From positions 1-64,000 of the forward strand of contig JACQDE010000079.1 in NCBI GenBank assembly GCA_016201285.1: DNA of 64,000 bases, written 5' to 3'. The notes beneath the pieces were generated by a model. That model was not told the DNA's origin. It saw only the letters and a list, made by a program, of their open reading frames with translations, and did no database searches. The translations under genes and the position numbers were made by a program. The first letter of the stretch is position 1; each line of letters opens with the position of its first letter. This document shows positions 7,847 through 16,577 of the stretch, piece by piece. This DNA is from Acidobacteriota bacterium (GTDB lineage Bacteria > Acidobacteriota > Terriglobia > Acidiferrales > UBA7541).

Positions 7847-8227
7847 CTACTTTTCGGCGGAGAGGTCGGCTTCGAGTTTTTTGACGGTGGCTTTGAGCCA
7901 GGCGAGGACAGCGGCCTGGACGTCTTCGGGCGAGGAGGTGCGGGAGAGGGATTCGACGGTGTCGCCCTGGGCGTTGAGGGGGATTTTGTGGCAGGGGTCT
8001 TCGTTGCAGCCCTTGAGCTGCTCGGGAACGAAGTCAATCAGGTAGCAGGCGGAGCAGGGATGTTCTTTCTTGTCGTCGCCGAGGCCGAGGTTAAGGCAGG
8101 AGATGGAATCGCGGAAGATGCGCGGCTCGTCGTGGGGCTGGTGGACGGACGGGTAGTATCCGCCCTTTTCAATCACCAGGATTTCCATCTTCAGCGCGTC
8201 GAGCATGGTTTTCTTGTCGAAAGGCAT
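7847..8227 (-). CDS. Conserved hypothetical protein with cysteine-rich centre
   Basis: The 126-residue soluble protein has a GGGGAG ribosome site 8 bases before its ATG. Cysteines lie at about 44 (I-S-C-L-N-L), 58 and 61 (H-P-C-S-A-C), 74 and 79 (G-C-N-E-D-P-C-H), a spacing that could bind a metal or an Fe-S cluster. The C-terminal quarter is a helix (A-W-L-K-A-T-V-K-K-L-E-A-D). No family is recognised. It is followed by a short repeat region and precedes two other minus-strand genes upstream (hemerythrin and TPR), but gaps of over 250 bases argue against one operon. Confidence 0.75.
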   Translation of the reverse strand: MPFDKKTMLDALKMEILVIEKGGYYPSVHQPHDEPRIFRDSISCLNLGLGDDKKEHPCSACYLIDFVPEQLKGCNEDPCHKIPLNAQGDTVESLSRTSSPEDVQAAVLAWLKATVKKLEADLSAEK

Positions 8228-8449
8228 GGCGAGTCTCCCCTCTGGGGCCGGCGGCTGCTCTCCTTCCGGACGAACAGAACCAACGCCTACATCTTAGAGC
8301 AATTCCAAAGCGAATTCCAAGTGGCGGCCCGTCCTACCGCCAGAAGAATTTGTTTGCTCCACATGGAATCACGACAGAAAACTGATCCCTCGTGCCGATG
8401 ATCCCGAAGCCTCGGGACCATCGGGGCTCGGAACGGCAGGCGGGCAGCG

Positions 8450-8490
8450 AAACGGAGAGATTCTTCGCTCCGCTCAGAATGACAAAAACA
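8450..8490. repeat. GTCATTCTGAGCG-type dispersed repeat
   Basis: The sequence GAGATTCTTCGCTCCGCTCAGAATGAC is the reverse complement of a GTCATTCTGAGCGGAGCGAAGAATCTC unit. Close copies or fragments appear near 5265, 30577, 37291, 38222 and 58792. The rest of 8228-8449 shows no gene, only a GATCCCGA...TCGGGACC hairpin near 8400. Confidence 0.7.
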
Positions 8491-8493
8491 CTT

Positions 8494-9012
8494 TCAGGCG
8501 CCGGCGCATTTGCCGGGCGGGCAACAGACGGTCATGGCGGCGAGCAGCTCCGCGTCCTTCTCGGCCGGCAGGTAGCGCGCAACCATGGGGAAGAGCACGC
8601 GGTCTTCTTTGTAGATGTGGTCGCGGAGGAGTTGCCCAAAGGCGCGGCCGGCGCGCAGGAAATTCTGGAAAGATTTCGGCGGAGCGTCGCCCGGGGCAAG
8701 CGCAGCGCCGGCCTGGGCCAGCCGTCCGGCCTCGGCGGTAATGCTGGCGAATTCGCCGCGCAGCACGTCGAGGGGGCCGACGTCGCTCGGGAGGAAGCCG
8801 ACCAGCGCGGGGAAGAGGATGGCGTCCTCCTTACACTCGTGGAGCAGCCAGTCGTTGGCGATGAAGCGCTGAACGCGCGCGAAGGTATCGCCGCGGTCGC
8901 GAGTCCAGCCGCGCTCCCGCTCGACGGAGTCCAGCAGGGCATCGAGCGCGGCGAGGATTTCTTCGGCCGCGCGGTGTTCCTGCAACAAATGCTGGATGCA
9001 CTGGTCTGCCAT
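8494..9012 (-). CDS. Hemerythrin-domain protein with Cys-rich C-terminus
   Basis: The 172-residue protein shows the hemerythrin HHE pattern: L-L-Q-E-H-R near residue 13, then H-E-C-K-E-D (about 58-63) and D-H-I-Y-K-E-D (about 131-137), the His/Glu sets that hold a di-iron centre. Such proteins bind O2, sense redox state or repair iron centres. The last 11 residues read C-C-P-P-G-K-C, an uncommon tail that could bind metal or form a disulfide. Next upstream on this strand, 23 bases away, is the TPR gene, so the two are probably co-transcribed. A second, different hemerythrin-like protein lies at 12.3-12.7 kb. Confidence 0.85.
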   Translation of the reverse strand: MADQCIQHLLQEHRAAEEILAALDALLDSVERERGWTRDRGDTFARVQRFIANDWLLHECKEDAILFPALVGFLPSDVGPLDVLRGEFASITAEAGRLAQAGAALAPGDAPPKSFQNFLRAGRAFGQLLRDHIYKEDRVLFPMVARYLPAEKDAELLAAMTVCCPPGKCAGA

Positions 9013-9035
9013 ACAGCCTGAAGTCCGGCCGGGTG

Positions 9036-9710
9036 TTATTTGCCGGATGCTTTCGCCTGCGCGATCAGGTCGAGCACTTTCTGTCTATCGGAGAACTGCG
9101 GATTGATCTTGAGCAGTTTTTCCCAGGCGGCGATGGCGCCTTTGGAATCGTTCAGGCCGTTGAGCTTTACGACGCCCAGGTTCATCAGCGTGGAGGTGTG
9201 CGCCGGATCCACGGCGAGGCTCTTCTCGTACTCGGCGATGGCTGCCTTGGCGTCGCCGCTGTACCAGTAGGCGGTGCCGAGGTCGGTGCGGACGTTGACG
9301 TCTTTCGGGCGGACCTCGAGGGCGCGCCGGTAGTAGGTGATGGCCTCGGGATATACGCGGTGGTCGTAATAGAGATTGCCGAGCTGGATCAGCACGTCGG
9401 CGTTCTTCGGGTCGGCCTTCAGAGCGGCGAGCATCGGCGCGGCGATGGACGAAAGCGCTTCGGCGGTGGGCGGCGGGCCGCCGGCCGCCGGCATTCCCCC
9501 GACGGGCATTCCTGCCGGGGGCATTGCGGGCGACGCAGCCGTCTGCACCGGCGGCGAGGGAATGGTGGCGGCGGAGCCGCGGAAGAAGTACCCCAGGGCG
9601 GCGCCGACGAGCAGGCAAACCAGCGCGAGCAAGTAGGCTTCGCGGTTGCTCCAGGAGGAGTTGGGTGGTGCCGCTGTTCCGTTGGATGGGGCGCGTCGTT
9701 GTTCGCTCAT
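9036..9710 (-). CDS. Membrane-anchored TPR protein
   Basis: The 224-residue protein has a short cytoplasmic N-terminus, one transmembrane segment (about 25-43), a Pro/Ala/Gly/Met-rich linker (about 50-80) and at least three tetratricopeptide repeats (about 92-215, with motifs such as A-I-T-Y-Y-R-R-A-L-E-V-R-P and A-I-A-E-Y-E-K-S-L-A-V-D-P). The arrangement resembles the TPR part of CcmH/NrfG-like proteins, which act as docking platforms on the outer face of the inner membrane. AGGAAGAG precedes the ATG. It probably heads a two-gene unit with the hemerythrin gene. A sigma-54-like GG-N10-GC element occurs about 170 bases upstream but is unproven. Confidence 0.85.
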   Translation of the reverse strand: MSEQRRAPSNGTAAPPNSSWSNREAYLLALVCLLVGAALGYFFRGSAATIPSPPVQTAASPAMPPAGMPVGGMPAAGGPPPTAEALSSIAAPMLAALKADPKNADVLIQLGNLYYDHRVYPEAITYYRRALEVRPKDVNVRTDLGTAYWYSGDAKAAIAEYEKSLAVDPAHTSTLMNLGVVKLNGLNDSKGAIAAWEKLLKINPQFSDRQKVLDLIAQAKASGK

Positions 9711-10810
9711 TTTCTCTTTCTCTTCCTTGTCCTACTCTCTTTCAGCGGCTGGTGAGCGCCGCTGCGGGCGAGGCAGGCGGAAGAGCTGCCGGGTGGCAGC
9801 CGTCAGTATATCCTGCCCGGCGTCGTCGAGGGCGGGCTTCGATTCGTAGGCGCGCACAGTTTCCATTGGCAGTTCGTTGTGGCACTCAGGCTGCCAAACT
9901 CCGCGCGGGCAGTCGAGACCGCTAATCCAGATTACTGCACCAGATTCAAGGGGTTAGGAGATGGAGATGGGCGGGACATTCGGGGGCTCCAAACTACTGT
10001 TGGGGCATATCCCCCGCGGCAGCGCGGTAAAAGTCCCATCCATCAAGCGATTACGCGAGGGAGATTCGCATAAGAAGCAGAACTGCAAGAAAAAAAGCCA
10101 CTTATTTCCGGCACTTTCCAGCAAGGTTTGGCATTGAGGATGCCCTTTGCTATGTGCAAAGCGTTTTGAATTTGGGTCGGGCGATCGTGAAAAATGTCTT
10201 CCAAACCGCGGGAAGGAGCCAGGAAGACCGCCGCACACTAGCGGGCGCTGGCTCCCTGCTACGCAAAGAGCGGAACAAAACACAGAGGGCGCATCCCGCT
10301 GAGGTCGCCCGGCTCTTCCAATCTCGGCAGCGGCCGGACGAGACGCAGTGGATGAACGTCTCCGCACCCCGGATATCCGGCGCCGCAAGCTGGCCGGAAG
10401 TCTCGGCAGGCCGCTGCCACAATAAAGAAGGGAGTACCCGGAATCTGAATAAGACTCCGGGGTTTGTCGCCGCCGTTCAGGAACCTGCAGCATGTCCTAC
10501 CCTACCTACGCCCAAAATCCTGAGCGCGATCAATCAAATCCGCAGCATGAACCCCCCAGAAATGTTTCTGGGCGGCGGCGGCCCTTCTCCGACGAGTTTG
10601 CGTTCCAGGCGAACACTTCCCCCTCAACTGGGAAAACCAGCAATCGTTTGCCTGGACGCGTTTGGCTCCCCCCGGGGCAATCGGCGTGGATAAAAAGACG
10701 GGCGCGGCGATCCAACGACCGGTTGCCCTGGGGGAGTCAGAACTGGAAATGAGCAAGTAACCTCAGCTATTCTTCCTTCCTTCTAATTTGTGTCGAGGAA
10801 CAACGGAACG
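9711..10810. other. Gene-free stretch of about 1.1 kb
   Basis: No reading frame here has convincing codon use, family motifs or a ribosome site. Visible features are an inverted repeat TTGGCAG (9866-9872)/CTGCCAA (9891-9897); inside it TGGCACTCAGGCTGCC (9880-9895), which fits the sigma-54 GG-N10-GC spacing on either strand; a CTTTGC/GCAAAG hairpin near 10147-10162; and CCGGAATCTGAATAAGACTCCGG near 10439-10461. None matches an RNA family I recognise. The stretch may be decayed coding DNA or hold an unrecognised RNA. Confidence 0.4.
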
Positions 10811-11608
10811 ATGGCGATCCGTATGCCAGCAGAACACGGCGCATGGGGGATGCTGATTGTCCCGTATCTGAGCGCGGCGGCGGTGGCCGGGGAATGGAAC
10901 GTGCCGGTGGTGGTGTGCGGAGCGCTGGCGCTGGGCTTGTTCGTGCTGCGCGGCTCCGCGGACCAGCAGGGCGGATGCGCCGCGCTGAGTAAGCCGGAGC
11001 ACGTGGCGCTCGCAAGTGTGACGCTGGCGCTGGCGGCGGCGCTGGTGTTTGTGTTCGGGCGTTATCAGTTGATCTCCGTGGCCGTGGCCGGGGTGGCGCT
11101 CTATGCGGTACAGGAAGCGGTGGTGCGGGCGCACAACGAGTCGCGGACGGAGAAGCGGAGTCTTCCGGCGGAGATCGTGGGCGTCGTGTTGTTGTCGCTG
11201 GCGGCGCCAGCGGCGTGGATTTCCGCGCGCGGACGCCTGGATGCGACCGGCGTGCAGGTCTGGGCGCTGAACGTGCTCTTCTTCCTTGGCGGCGTGCTCT
11301 ATGTGAAGTACCGCGTGCGCGGATTGCTGGCGCATCGCGAATTTGGGGGCTGGCGCGAGCGGCTGGCGTTTGCCTGGCCGGTGTTCATCTACTACTTCGT
11401 GCTGCTGGCGTTTCTGGCCGCGAGCATTTTCCTACGGGAGCTGTCTGCGGCGGTGCTGTTCGCGTTTACGCCGGGGATCCTGCGCGCCAACGGGCTGCTG
11501 TTCGAGTTGGGCGAGCGGTTCCCGATTCGGCGGCTGGGCTGGATGGAGATTGCGCATTCGGTCGTGTTTGCCGCGCTGCTGGTGATGGCGTATCGGTTGG
11601 CGGGATAG
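10811..11608 (+). CDS. YwiC-like integral membrane protein
   Basis: From this ATG the protein has 265 residues and about eight hydrophobic segments; an in-frame GTG 21 bases upstream is an alternative start. The opening M-P-A-E-H-G-A-W-G-M-L-I-V-P is the hallmark of the YwiC-like family, whose members are polytopic inner-membrane proteins of unknown role, often near nitrate-respiration genes. A charged loop (about 100-118, H-N-E-S-R-T-E-K-R) separates the halves. It stands alone: a long non-coding stretch precedes it and the next gene is on the other strand. Short GAATTCAGAAATC repeats follow the stop codon. Confidence 0.75.
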   Translation: MAIRMPAEHGAWGMLIVPYLSAAAVAGEWNVPVVVCGALALGLFVLRGSADQQGGCAALSKPEHVALASVTLALAAALVFVFGRYQLISVAVAGVALYAVQEAVVRAHNESRTEKRSLPAEIVGVVLLSLAAPAAWISARGRLDATGVQVWALNVLFFLGGVLYVKYRVRGLLAHREFGGWRERLAFAWPVFIYYFVLLAFLAASIFLRELSAAVLFAFTPGILRANGLLFELGERFPIRRLGWMEIAHSVVFAALLVMAYRLAG

Positions 11609-11616
11609 ACCACAAC

Positions 11617-11648
11617 GCAGAATTCAGAAATCAGAAATCAGAAAGAAA
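11617..11648. repeat. CAGAATTCAGAAATCAGAAATC short tandem repeat
   Basis: Tandem copies of an 8-10 base word (CAGAAATC / CAGAATT). The same words recur in tandem at 24913-24952. Both sites are intergenic, just past the 3' end of a gene. Confidence 0.6.
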
Positions 11649-11670
11649 GCCCAAGTGAGGATTGTGTAGT

Positions 11671-11700
11671 GCCGCGCTGCAGCGCGGCATTTTTGTTTTT
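11671..11700 (+). terminator. Hairpin GCCGCGCTG/CAGCGCGGC with T-run
   Basis: A perfect 9+9 palindrome (11671-11688) is followed by ATTTTTGTTTTT. It can end plus-strand transcripts from the YwiC-like gene. It also fits the dispersed palindromic repeat family, preceded by GTAGT. Confidence 0.7.
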
Positions 11701-11738
11701 GGAAAGATGCCTGCATGGAGGCCGCCGCGAAACAACAG

Positions 11739-11788
11739 GCGGCGGGGTAAACCCGCCGCTACAGGGGCGCACACGCAGGTGCGCCCCT
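11739..11788. repeat. Two adjacent palindromic repeats
   Basis: GGCGGCGGGTTTACCCGCC-type hairpin (11739-11760) is followed by AGGGGCGCAC/GTGCGCCCCT (11763-11788). Both end in the GCTAC/CCTACGA signature seen in copies at 25.4, 26.9, 28.9 and 30.5 kb. They lie between convergent genes. Confidence 0.7.
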
Positions 11789-11793
11789 ACGAA

Positions 11794-12264
11794 TTACAGG
11801 GTGAGGAAAAATTCGCGGGGGTCGGCGCCGGGGGAGAAGCCGAGGGAGCGGGCGAGGCGGAGCATGGGGACATTGTCGAGTTCGGTCATGCCCCAGATTC
11901 TTTTGAGGCGTTTGCGGCGGGCTTCGTCGATGAGTTCGACGAGCAGGCGTTTCCCCAGGCAGCGGTTGCGGAAGTCCTGGTGAACGAAGACGGCGACTTC
12001 GGCGGATTCGCCGTCGTCGCAGAGCGCGGCGTGGGCGACGATGCGGCTCCCCGACACGACAACAAAATTCGGAAAGGCGCTCAGATTGTCGAGCCAGAGC
12101 TGCGGCTCTTTGCGCGGGGGCAGGCCGAGGCATGCGCCCTTGGGCTCGAAGTCAAGGTACATGGCGATCAGCGCGCCGCGGTCGTCGGGTGAGGCGCGCC
12201 GGAGCGTGAGTACCGCGTCAGTGGTCTCTGGCGCCGTCGTTGTGATGGTCTCCTGAGCGATCAT
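11794..12264 (-). CDS. GNAT-family N-acetyltransferase
   Basis: The 156-residue protein fits the GNAT fold: strand A-V-L-T-L-R-R-A near residues 17-24, a central strand A-E-V-A-V-F-V (about 87-93), then the acetyl-CoA loop Q-D-F-R-N-R-C-L-G-K-R-L (about 95-106; usual pattern Q-x-x-G/R-x-G/A, with Cys-Leu in place of Gly-x here). The substrate is unknown. Its start codon overlaps the stop of the upstream hemerythrin-like gene by 4 bases, so the two are coupled. The pairing may mean a role in a shared stress response, but the acetylated target cannot be read from sequence. Confidence 0.85.
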   Translation of the reverse strand: MIAQETITTTAPETTDAVLTLRRASPDDRGALIAMYLDFEPKGACLGLPPRKEPQLWLDNLSAFPNFVVVSGSRIVAHAALCDDGESAEVAVFVHQDFRNRCLGKRLLVELIDEARRKRLKRIWGMTELDNVPMLRLARSLGFSPGADPREFFLTL

Positions 12265-12719
12265 AGAAAACCCTGCAGCTCGTGCTCTTCCGCGGTGATG
12301 TGGCGGCGCAGCGCGCGCGAGACCTCGAGTCCCTGGTCCTTCAACTGCGCGACGGCGGCGTCGAGATCCACAGCGTTGGGCAACTCGTCCAAGGCCACGC
12401 AGAAGGCGTTGAGCTGGCCGAACAGCTCGACGTGCTGCCGCTTCATTTCCCGGGTAAACTCGGCGAGCTCGCTACTTACTTCGGCCACGGTGTCGTACAG
12501 CTTGACCTCTTCTCTCATGCAGTGTTCGGGAAGCTGACGGGCGAGTGCCTGGCTGACAGACTTGACCTTGATCACGCTGCACGGATCACTTGTGCTTGCA
12601 GGTCCGAAGCCCATGTGCTCGAGGGCCAAATCCAGTTCGGCTAACTCGTTGAGCATATCCTGGTGTTCGTGGTGGATTCGCTCAGACTCGATGTGGAAAA
12701 TTGGATTCAGCGCTGCCAT
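12261..12719 (-). CDS. Hemerythrin-like domain protein
   Basis: The 152-residue all-helical protein opens with I-E-S-E-R-I-H-H-E-H (about 10-19) and carries further His/Glu pairs at L-P-E-H-C-M-R-E-E (about 64-72), R-Q-H-V-E-L-F (about 93-99) and R-R-H-I-T-A-E-E-H-E-L (about 138-148), consistent with a hemerythrin-like di-iron helical bundle. It differs from the protein at 8.5-9.0 kb in length and spacing. It is the first gene of a two-gene unit with the GNAT gene and is divergent from pyruvate:ferredoxin oxidoreductase across 298 bases, so both promoters share that region. A link to oxygen sensing or protection is an inference. Confidence 0.8.
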   Translation of the reverse strand: MAALNPIFHIESERIHHEHQDMLNELAELDLALEHMGFGPASTSDPCSVIKVKSVSQALARQLPEHCMREEVKLYDTVAEVSSELAEFTREMKRQHVELFGQLNAFCVALDELPNAVDLDAAVAQLKDQGLEVSRALRRHITAEEHELQGFL

Positions 12720-13017
12720 GTTTTCACCTCGCCCAGATTCCTTTTACTGGAGGGGAGCATTTGGCTCTCCAATCCGTGTCCCGGCGGCGGATGACGGTAA
12801 GCCTTGAAGTCTGTACCACTTATCGAGATTCTCCTGCGGGCGCACGGAGCGAGTTGGAGTACGGCTGTGAGGCGAGTGGCGCAGAGCCGTGCGCGATGTC
12901 GCGCTAAAAGCTGTAGAAAAGCTCAGTCGGCAATGGTAACTTGAGCCGTTTCATGTTATTACCGATTGTACTTCTGGAAGAGCATGTGCTTCTCGATACC
13001 CGATGGGAGGGGGCCCC

Positions 13018-16000
13018 ATGGCCAGTTCGTTCTTGACCGAAACGGCGCCTGCGAGTAGTACCCGCAAAGTTCGATTCCCCGGCATCCTGACGACGACGGA
13101 CGGCTCCGGCGCGGTGGTGTGGGTGGATTCGCATATCGCACAGGGGGCCTGCGCCTACCCGATTACGCCCTCGACGCCGATGGGCGACGGCTTCGCCGTG
13201 GAGTATTCGAACGGCAAGAAAAACCTGTGGGGCGAGACGCTGGAATTCCTCGAGCCGGAAAGCGAGCACAGCTCGGCCTCGGCGTGCGAAGGATTCGCGC
13301 TGGCGGGCGGGCGCGTGTCGAACTTCACCTCCGGACAGGGACTAATCCTGATGAAGGAAGTGCTGTACGTGATTTCGGGCAAGCGGCTGCCGGTGGTCTT
13401 CCACATTGGCGCGCGGGCGCTGACGTCGCATTCGCTGAACGTCCACTGCGGACACGATGACGTGATGGGCGTGGCCGACGTGGGCTGGGGCATGCTCTTC
13501 GGGCGGAACGCCCAGGAAGCCGGGGACCTGGCGCTGATCGCGCGGCGCGTGGCGGAGGAATCCGAGACGCCGTTCATGAACATTCAGGACGGCTTCCTGA
13601 CCACGCACACGCTGGAAACGATCCTGCTGCCGGAACCGGAGCTGATGAAAGACTTCGTTGGCGCGCCTGCCGACAAGGTTCGCAAACTTTTCGATCCGAA
13701 GAACCCGGTGATGAGCGGCGTGGTGCAGAACCAGGACAGCTACATGAAGGGCAAGGTGGCGCAGCGGTATTTCTACGACCGCGTGGCGCCGGCTCTGCGG
13801 CGGGCGATGCAGGAATTCGGTGAATTGACCGGGCGGCACTACGGCTTCGTGCGCTCCTACCGCATGGAGGATGCCGAGTACGCATTCGTCGGCCTGGGCT
13901 CGATGCTGGAGACCGCGGAAGCGACGGTGGACTACCTGCGCGGGAAGGGAATGAAGATCGGCGCCGTCCACATCACCAGCTTCCGGCCGTTCCCGGCGCG
14001 GGAGATTGCCGAGCTACTGAAGAACTGCAAGGCGGCGTCGGTGATTGAGCGCTGCGACGTGCCGCTGGCAGAGTCGAACCCGCTGACGACGGAAATCAAG
14101 GCGGCGCTGGCGGACGCCATGGCCGCGGGAACGCTGACGCGCATGCCGGAAATTCTCTCCGGCGTGGCGGGGCTAGGCGGGCGGGACACCCGTCCGGGCC
14201 ACTTCGTCGCGGCCGCGGAAAACATGGCGCGGGGGGCGGACGGGAAGAAGTTCTTCATCCTTGGCGTGAAACACCCGGATGCGATTGAAGGAACCGTGGA
14301 CCCCGACGTGCGCCCGGAGAATGCGTTCTCGATGCGCGGGCATTCGATTGGCGGTTTCGGCTCGGTAACCACGAACAAAGTGATCGCCACGGTGGCGTCG
14401 GACCTGTTCGGGCTGTACGCGCAGGCGTTCCCGAAGTACGGCTCGGAGAAGAAGGGCCTGCCGACGAACTACTACCTGACGCTGGCGGGCGAGCCGATCC
14501 GGTTGCATGCCGAACTGAATGCGGTGGACTTCGTCGCCATCCAGGACCAGAACGCGTTTCTGGGTGGCGACCCGCTCGTCGGGCTGCGCCCGAACGGGAT
14601 CATTTACCTCCAGTCCACACAACCCGCGGACAAGGTGTGGGCCAGCCTGCCGGCGGCGGCGCGGCAGACGATCCGCGAGCGAAAACTGCGGCTGTTTGCG
14701 CTGGACGCGCAGCGCATTGCGAAGGAATCGGCCAGCCGGGCAGATTTGCAGGTGCGCATGCAGGGCATCGTGCTGCTGGGCGCGTTCCTGCGGCTGACGC
14801 CGTTCCGCGAGCGGGCGAGCCTCGACGAGGAGCGCCTGTTCGCCTCGCTCGAAAAGACGCTCAGCAAGTATTTTGGCAAGCGCGGCGTGCGTGTGGTGGC
14901 GGACAACCTGTCAGCGGCGCGGCGCGGCTATTCGGAAGTGGCGGAAGTGATCCCGCCCGCCGCGGAGATGAAGTCCGAAGCGAAAAAGCCGTGGCAATCG
15001 CTGCCGATGGCGGGCGAGCTGATGCCCGAGAATTTCTGCGAGCACATCATCGGCAGCTACGCGCGCGGGCGCGAAACGGACTTGGAGGCGGACGAGCACG
15101 TGGCGCGGAGCCTCATGCCCGCCTCGAGCGCGCTGCACCGCAGCTTCCGCAACCTGGCGCCGGACATCCCCGTTTTCTCCTTCCAGGACTGCGTGGGCTG
15201 CATGGAGTGCGTGAACGAGTGCCCGGACACGGCCATCCTGGCGAAGGTGGTCGAGCCAAACGTGCTGGAAGAAAGGCTGGCGAAAATCGAGCGGCCGGAC
15301 CTGCGCGAAAACGTGAAGCAGTGCTTCTCGACGACCAACAAGTACCACGAGCTGTTCGTGAAGAAGGGCGCAACCGGCGGGCTTTTTGGAATTTTCGTGG
15401 ACGCGGACAAGTGCAAGGGCTGCGGCGAGTGCGTGGTGGCCTGCGGCACGCACAACGCGCTGAAGATGGCGCCCAAGACGGACCTGGACCTGCGCCAGTT
15501 CGACGTGGCCATGGACCTCTACCGGCACCTGCCGGATACACCGGCGAAGTTCATCAACGAGAAAGCGCTGGGCGACATGATGCTGGCGCAGCGTTCGCAG
15601 CTCTATGCCGGCGGCGCGGGCTCCTGTATGGGTTGTGGGGAAGTGACGGCGGTGCGGCAGATGCTGGCGGCGACGGGCTTCGTGTACGGCGCGGAGAACA
15701 TGGGCATCGTGGCGGCCACCGGCTGCAACACGGTGTTCGGCTCGACGTATCCGTTCAACCCGTTCGCGGTGCCGTGGACGAACTCGCTGTTTGAAAACGC
15801 GCCGGCGGACGCCATGGGCGTGCGGCTGCGCTGGGACCAGGAAGGGCACGGCAACCGGCGGCTGTGGGTGCTGGGCGGCGACGGCGCGCTGTATGACATC
15901 GGCTTCGGATCGCTTTCGCGGATGCTGATGAGCGGCATGAATATCAAGGTGCTGATTCTTGATACGCAGGTCTATTCGAACACCGGCGGGCAGACCTCGA

Positions 16001-16551
16001 CGGCGACGTTTACCAGCCAGGACGCGAAGATGGCGGCCTACGGCAAGTCGCAGCCGGGGAAGAAGGAACAGCGCAAGGAAATCGCGCAGATCCTGATGAT
16101 GCACCCCAACGTGTTCGTGGCGCAGACCACGGCGGCGCACATCAACCACTTCTACAAGGCGGTGATGGCGGCGAACGAATATCCGGGCCCGGCGGTGGTG
16201 GTGTGCTACACGAGCTGCATGCCGGAGCACGGCGTGGCCGACGACAAGGCCGGCGTACAGGCGCGCCTGGCGGTGGATTCGCGCACCTTCCCGATGTTGA
16301 TTTACGATCCGCGGAAGGGCGGGAAGATCCGCGAATGCCTGAGCCTGCAGGGCAACCCGGCGATGAAGGAAGACTGGTTCATCGAGCCGAAATCCGGCAA
16401 GGCCGTGGACTTCGTCGCCTTCGCGAAGACGGAAGGGCGCTTCGCGCGGCACTTCGACGCCGAGGGCAACGCGGACGAATCCCTGCTGCAGGCGCAGCAG
16501 GACCGGCTGGCCAACTGGCGGCGGTTGCAGGAGCTGGCCGGGCTGCGATAG
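13018..16551 (+). CDS. nifJ: Pyruvate:ferredoxin (flavodoxin) oxidoreductase
   Basis: This 1177-residue single-chain enzyme converts pyruvate and CoA to acetyl-CoA and CO2 while reducing ferredoxin. Domains run in the expected order: N-terminal pyruvate/TPP-binding domain (Y-P-I-T-P-S-T-P-M near 45), transketolase C-like domain, the gamma-type domain, two 4Fe-4S ferredoxin motifs (C-V-G-C-M-E-C-V-N-E-C-P near 725 and C-K-G-C-G-E-C near 799), a proximal-cluster C-M-G-C-G, and the TPP-binding region G-G-D-G-A-L-Y near 952. Length is normal for the family. I chose the second ATG because GGAGGGGG lies just upstream of it; an ATG 15 bases earlier is in frame. The enzyme is oxygen-sensitive, implying microaerobic or anaerobic metabolism. 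A universal stress protein follows 26 bases later. Confidence 0.97.
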   Translation: MASSFLTETAPASSTRKVRFPGILTTTDGSGAVVWVDSHIAQGACAYPITPSTPMGDGFAVEYSNGKKNLWGETLEFLEPESEHSSASACEGFALAGGRVSNFTSGQGLILMKEVLYVISGKRLPVVFHIGARALTSHSLNVHCGHDDVMGVADVGWGMLFGRNAQEAGDLALIARRVAEESETPFMNIQDGFLTTHTLETILLPEPELMKDFVGAPADKVRKLFDPKNPVMSGVVQNQDSYMKGKVAQRYFYDRVAPALRRAMQEFGELTGRHYGFVRSYRMEDAEYAFVGLGSMLETAEATVDYLRGKGMKIGAVHITSFRPFPAREIAELLKNCKAASVIERCDVPLAESNPLTTEIKAALADAMAAGTLTRMPEILSGVAGLGGRDTRPGHFVAAAENMARGADGKKFFILGVKHPDAIEGTVDPDVRPENAFSMRGHSIGGFGSVTTNKVIATVASDLFGLYAQAFPKYGSEKKGLPTNYYLTLAGEPIRLHAELNAVDFVAIQDQNAFLGGDPLVGLRPNGIIYLQSTQPADKVWASLPAAARQTIRERKLRLFALDAQRIAKESASRADLQVRMQGIVLLGAFLRLTPFRERASLDEERLFASLEKTLSKYFGKRGVRVVADNLSAARRGYSEVAEVIPPAAEMKSEAKKPWQSLPMAGELMPENFCEHIIGSYARGRETDLEADEHVARSLMPASSALHRSFRNLAPDIPVFSFQDCVGCMECVNECPDTAILAKVVEPNVLEERLAKIERPDLRENVKQCFSTTNKYHELFVKKGATGGLFGIFVDADKCKGCGECVVACGTHNALKMAPKTDLDLRQFDVAMDLYRHLPDTPAKFINEKALGDMMLAQRSQLYAGGAGSCMGCGEVTAVRQMLAATGFVYGAENMGIVAATGCNTVFGSTYPFNPFAVPWTNSLFENAPADAMGVRLRWDQEGHGNRRLWVLGGDGALYDIGFGSLSRMLMSGMNIKVLILDTQVYSNTGGQTSTATFTSQDAKMAAYGKSQPGKKEQRKEIAQILMMHPNVFVAQTTAAHINHFYKAVMAANEYPGPAVVVCYTSCMPEHGVADDKAGVQARLAVDSRTFPMLIYDPRKGGKIRECLSLQGNPAMKEDWFIEPKSGKAVDFVAFAKTEGRFARHFDAEGNADESLLQAQQDRLANWRRLQELAGLR

Positions 16552-16577
16552 GGAGTTCAGAAGTGGGGGCGCCAATC

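Noticed and set aside
9036-9755. Plus-strand frames across the TPR and hemerythrin genes
   Set aside because: Antisense shadows of proteins with clear TPR and His/Glu motifs.
9880-9895. TGGCACTCAGGCTGCC as a definite sigma-54 promoter
   Set aside because: The spacing fits, but it is not a close match to TGGCAC-N5-TTGC and the downstream target is unclear. It is only mentioned inside the gap description.
9954-10493. Possible 179-residue proteins on either strand of the 9.7-10.8 kb gap
   Set aside because: Neither has family motifs, a ribosome site or consistent codon use; they overlap on opposite strands.
14911-16575. A 554-residue minus-strand frame opposite pyruvate:ferredoxin oxidoreductase
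   Set aside because: His/Arg-rich antisense shadow; the plus-strand enzyme has complete Fe-S and TPP motifs.
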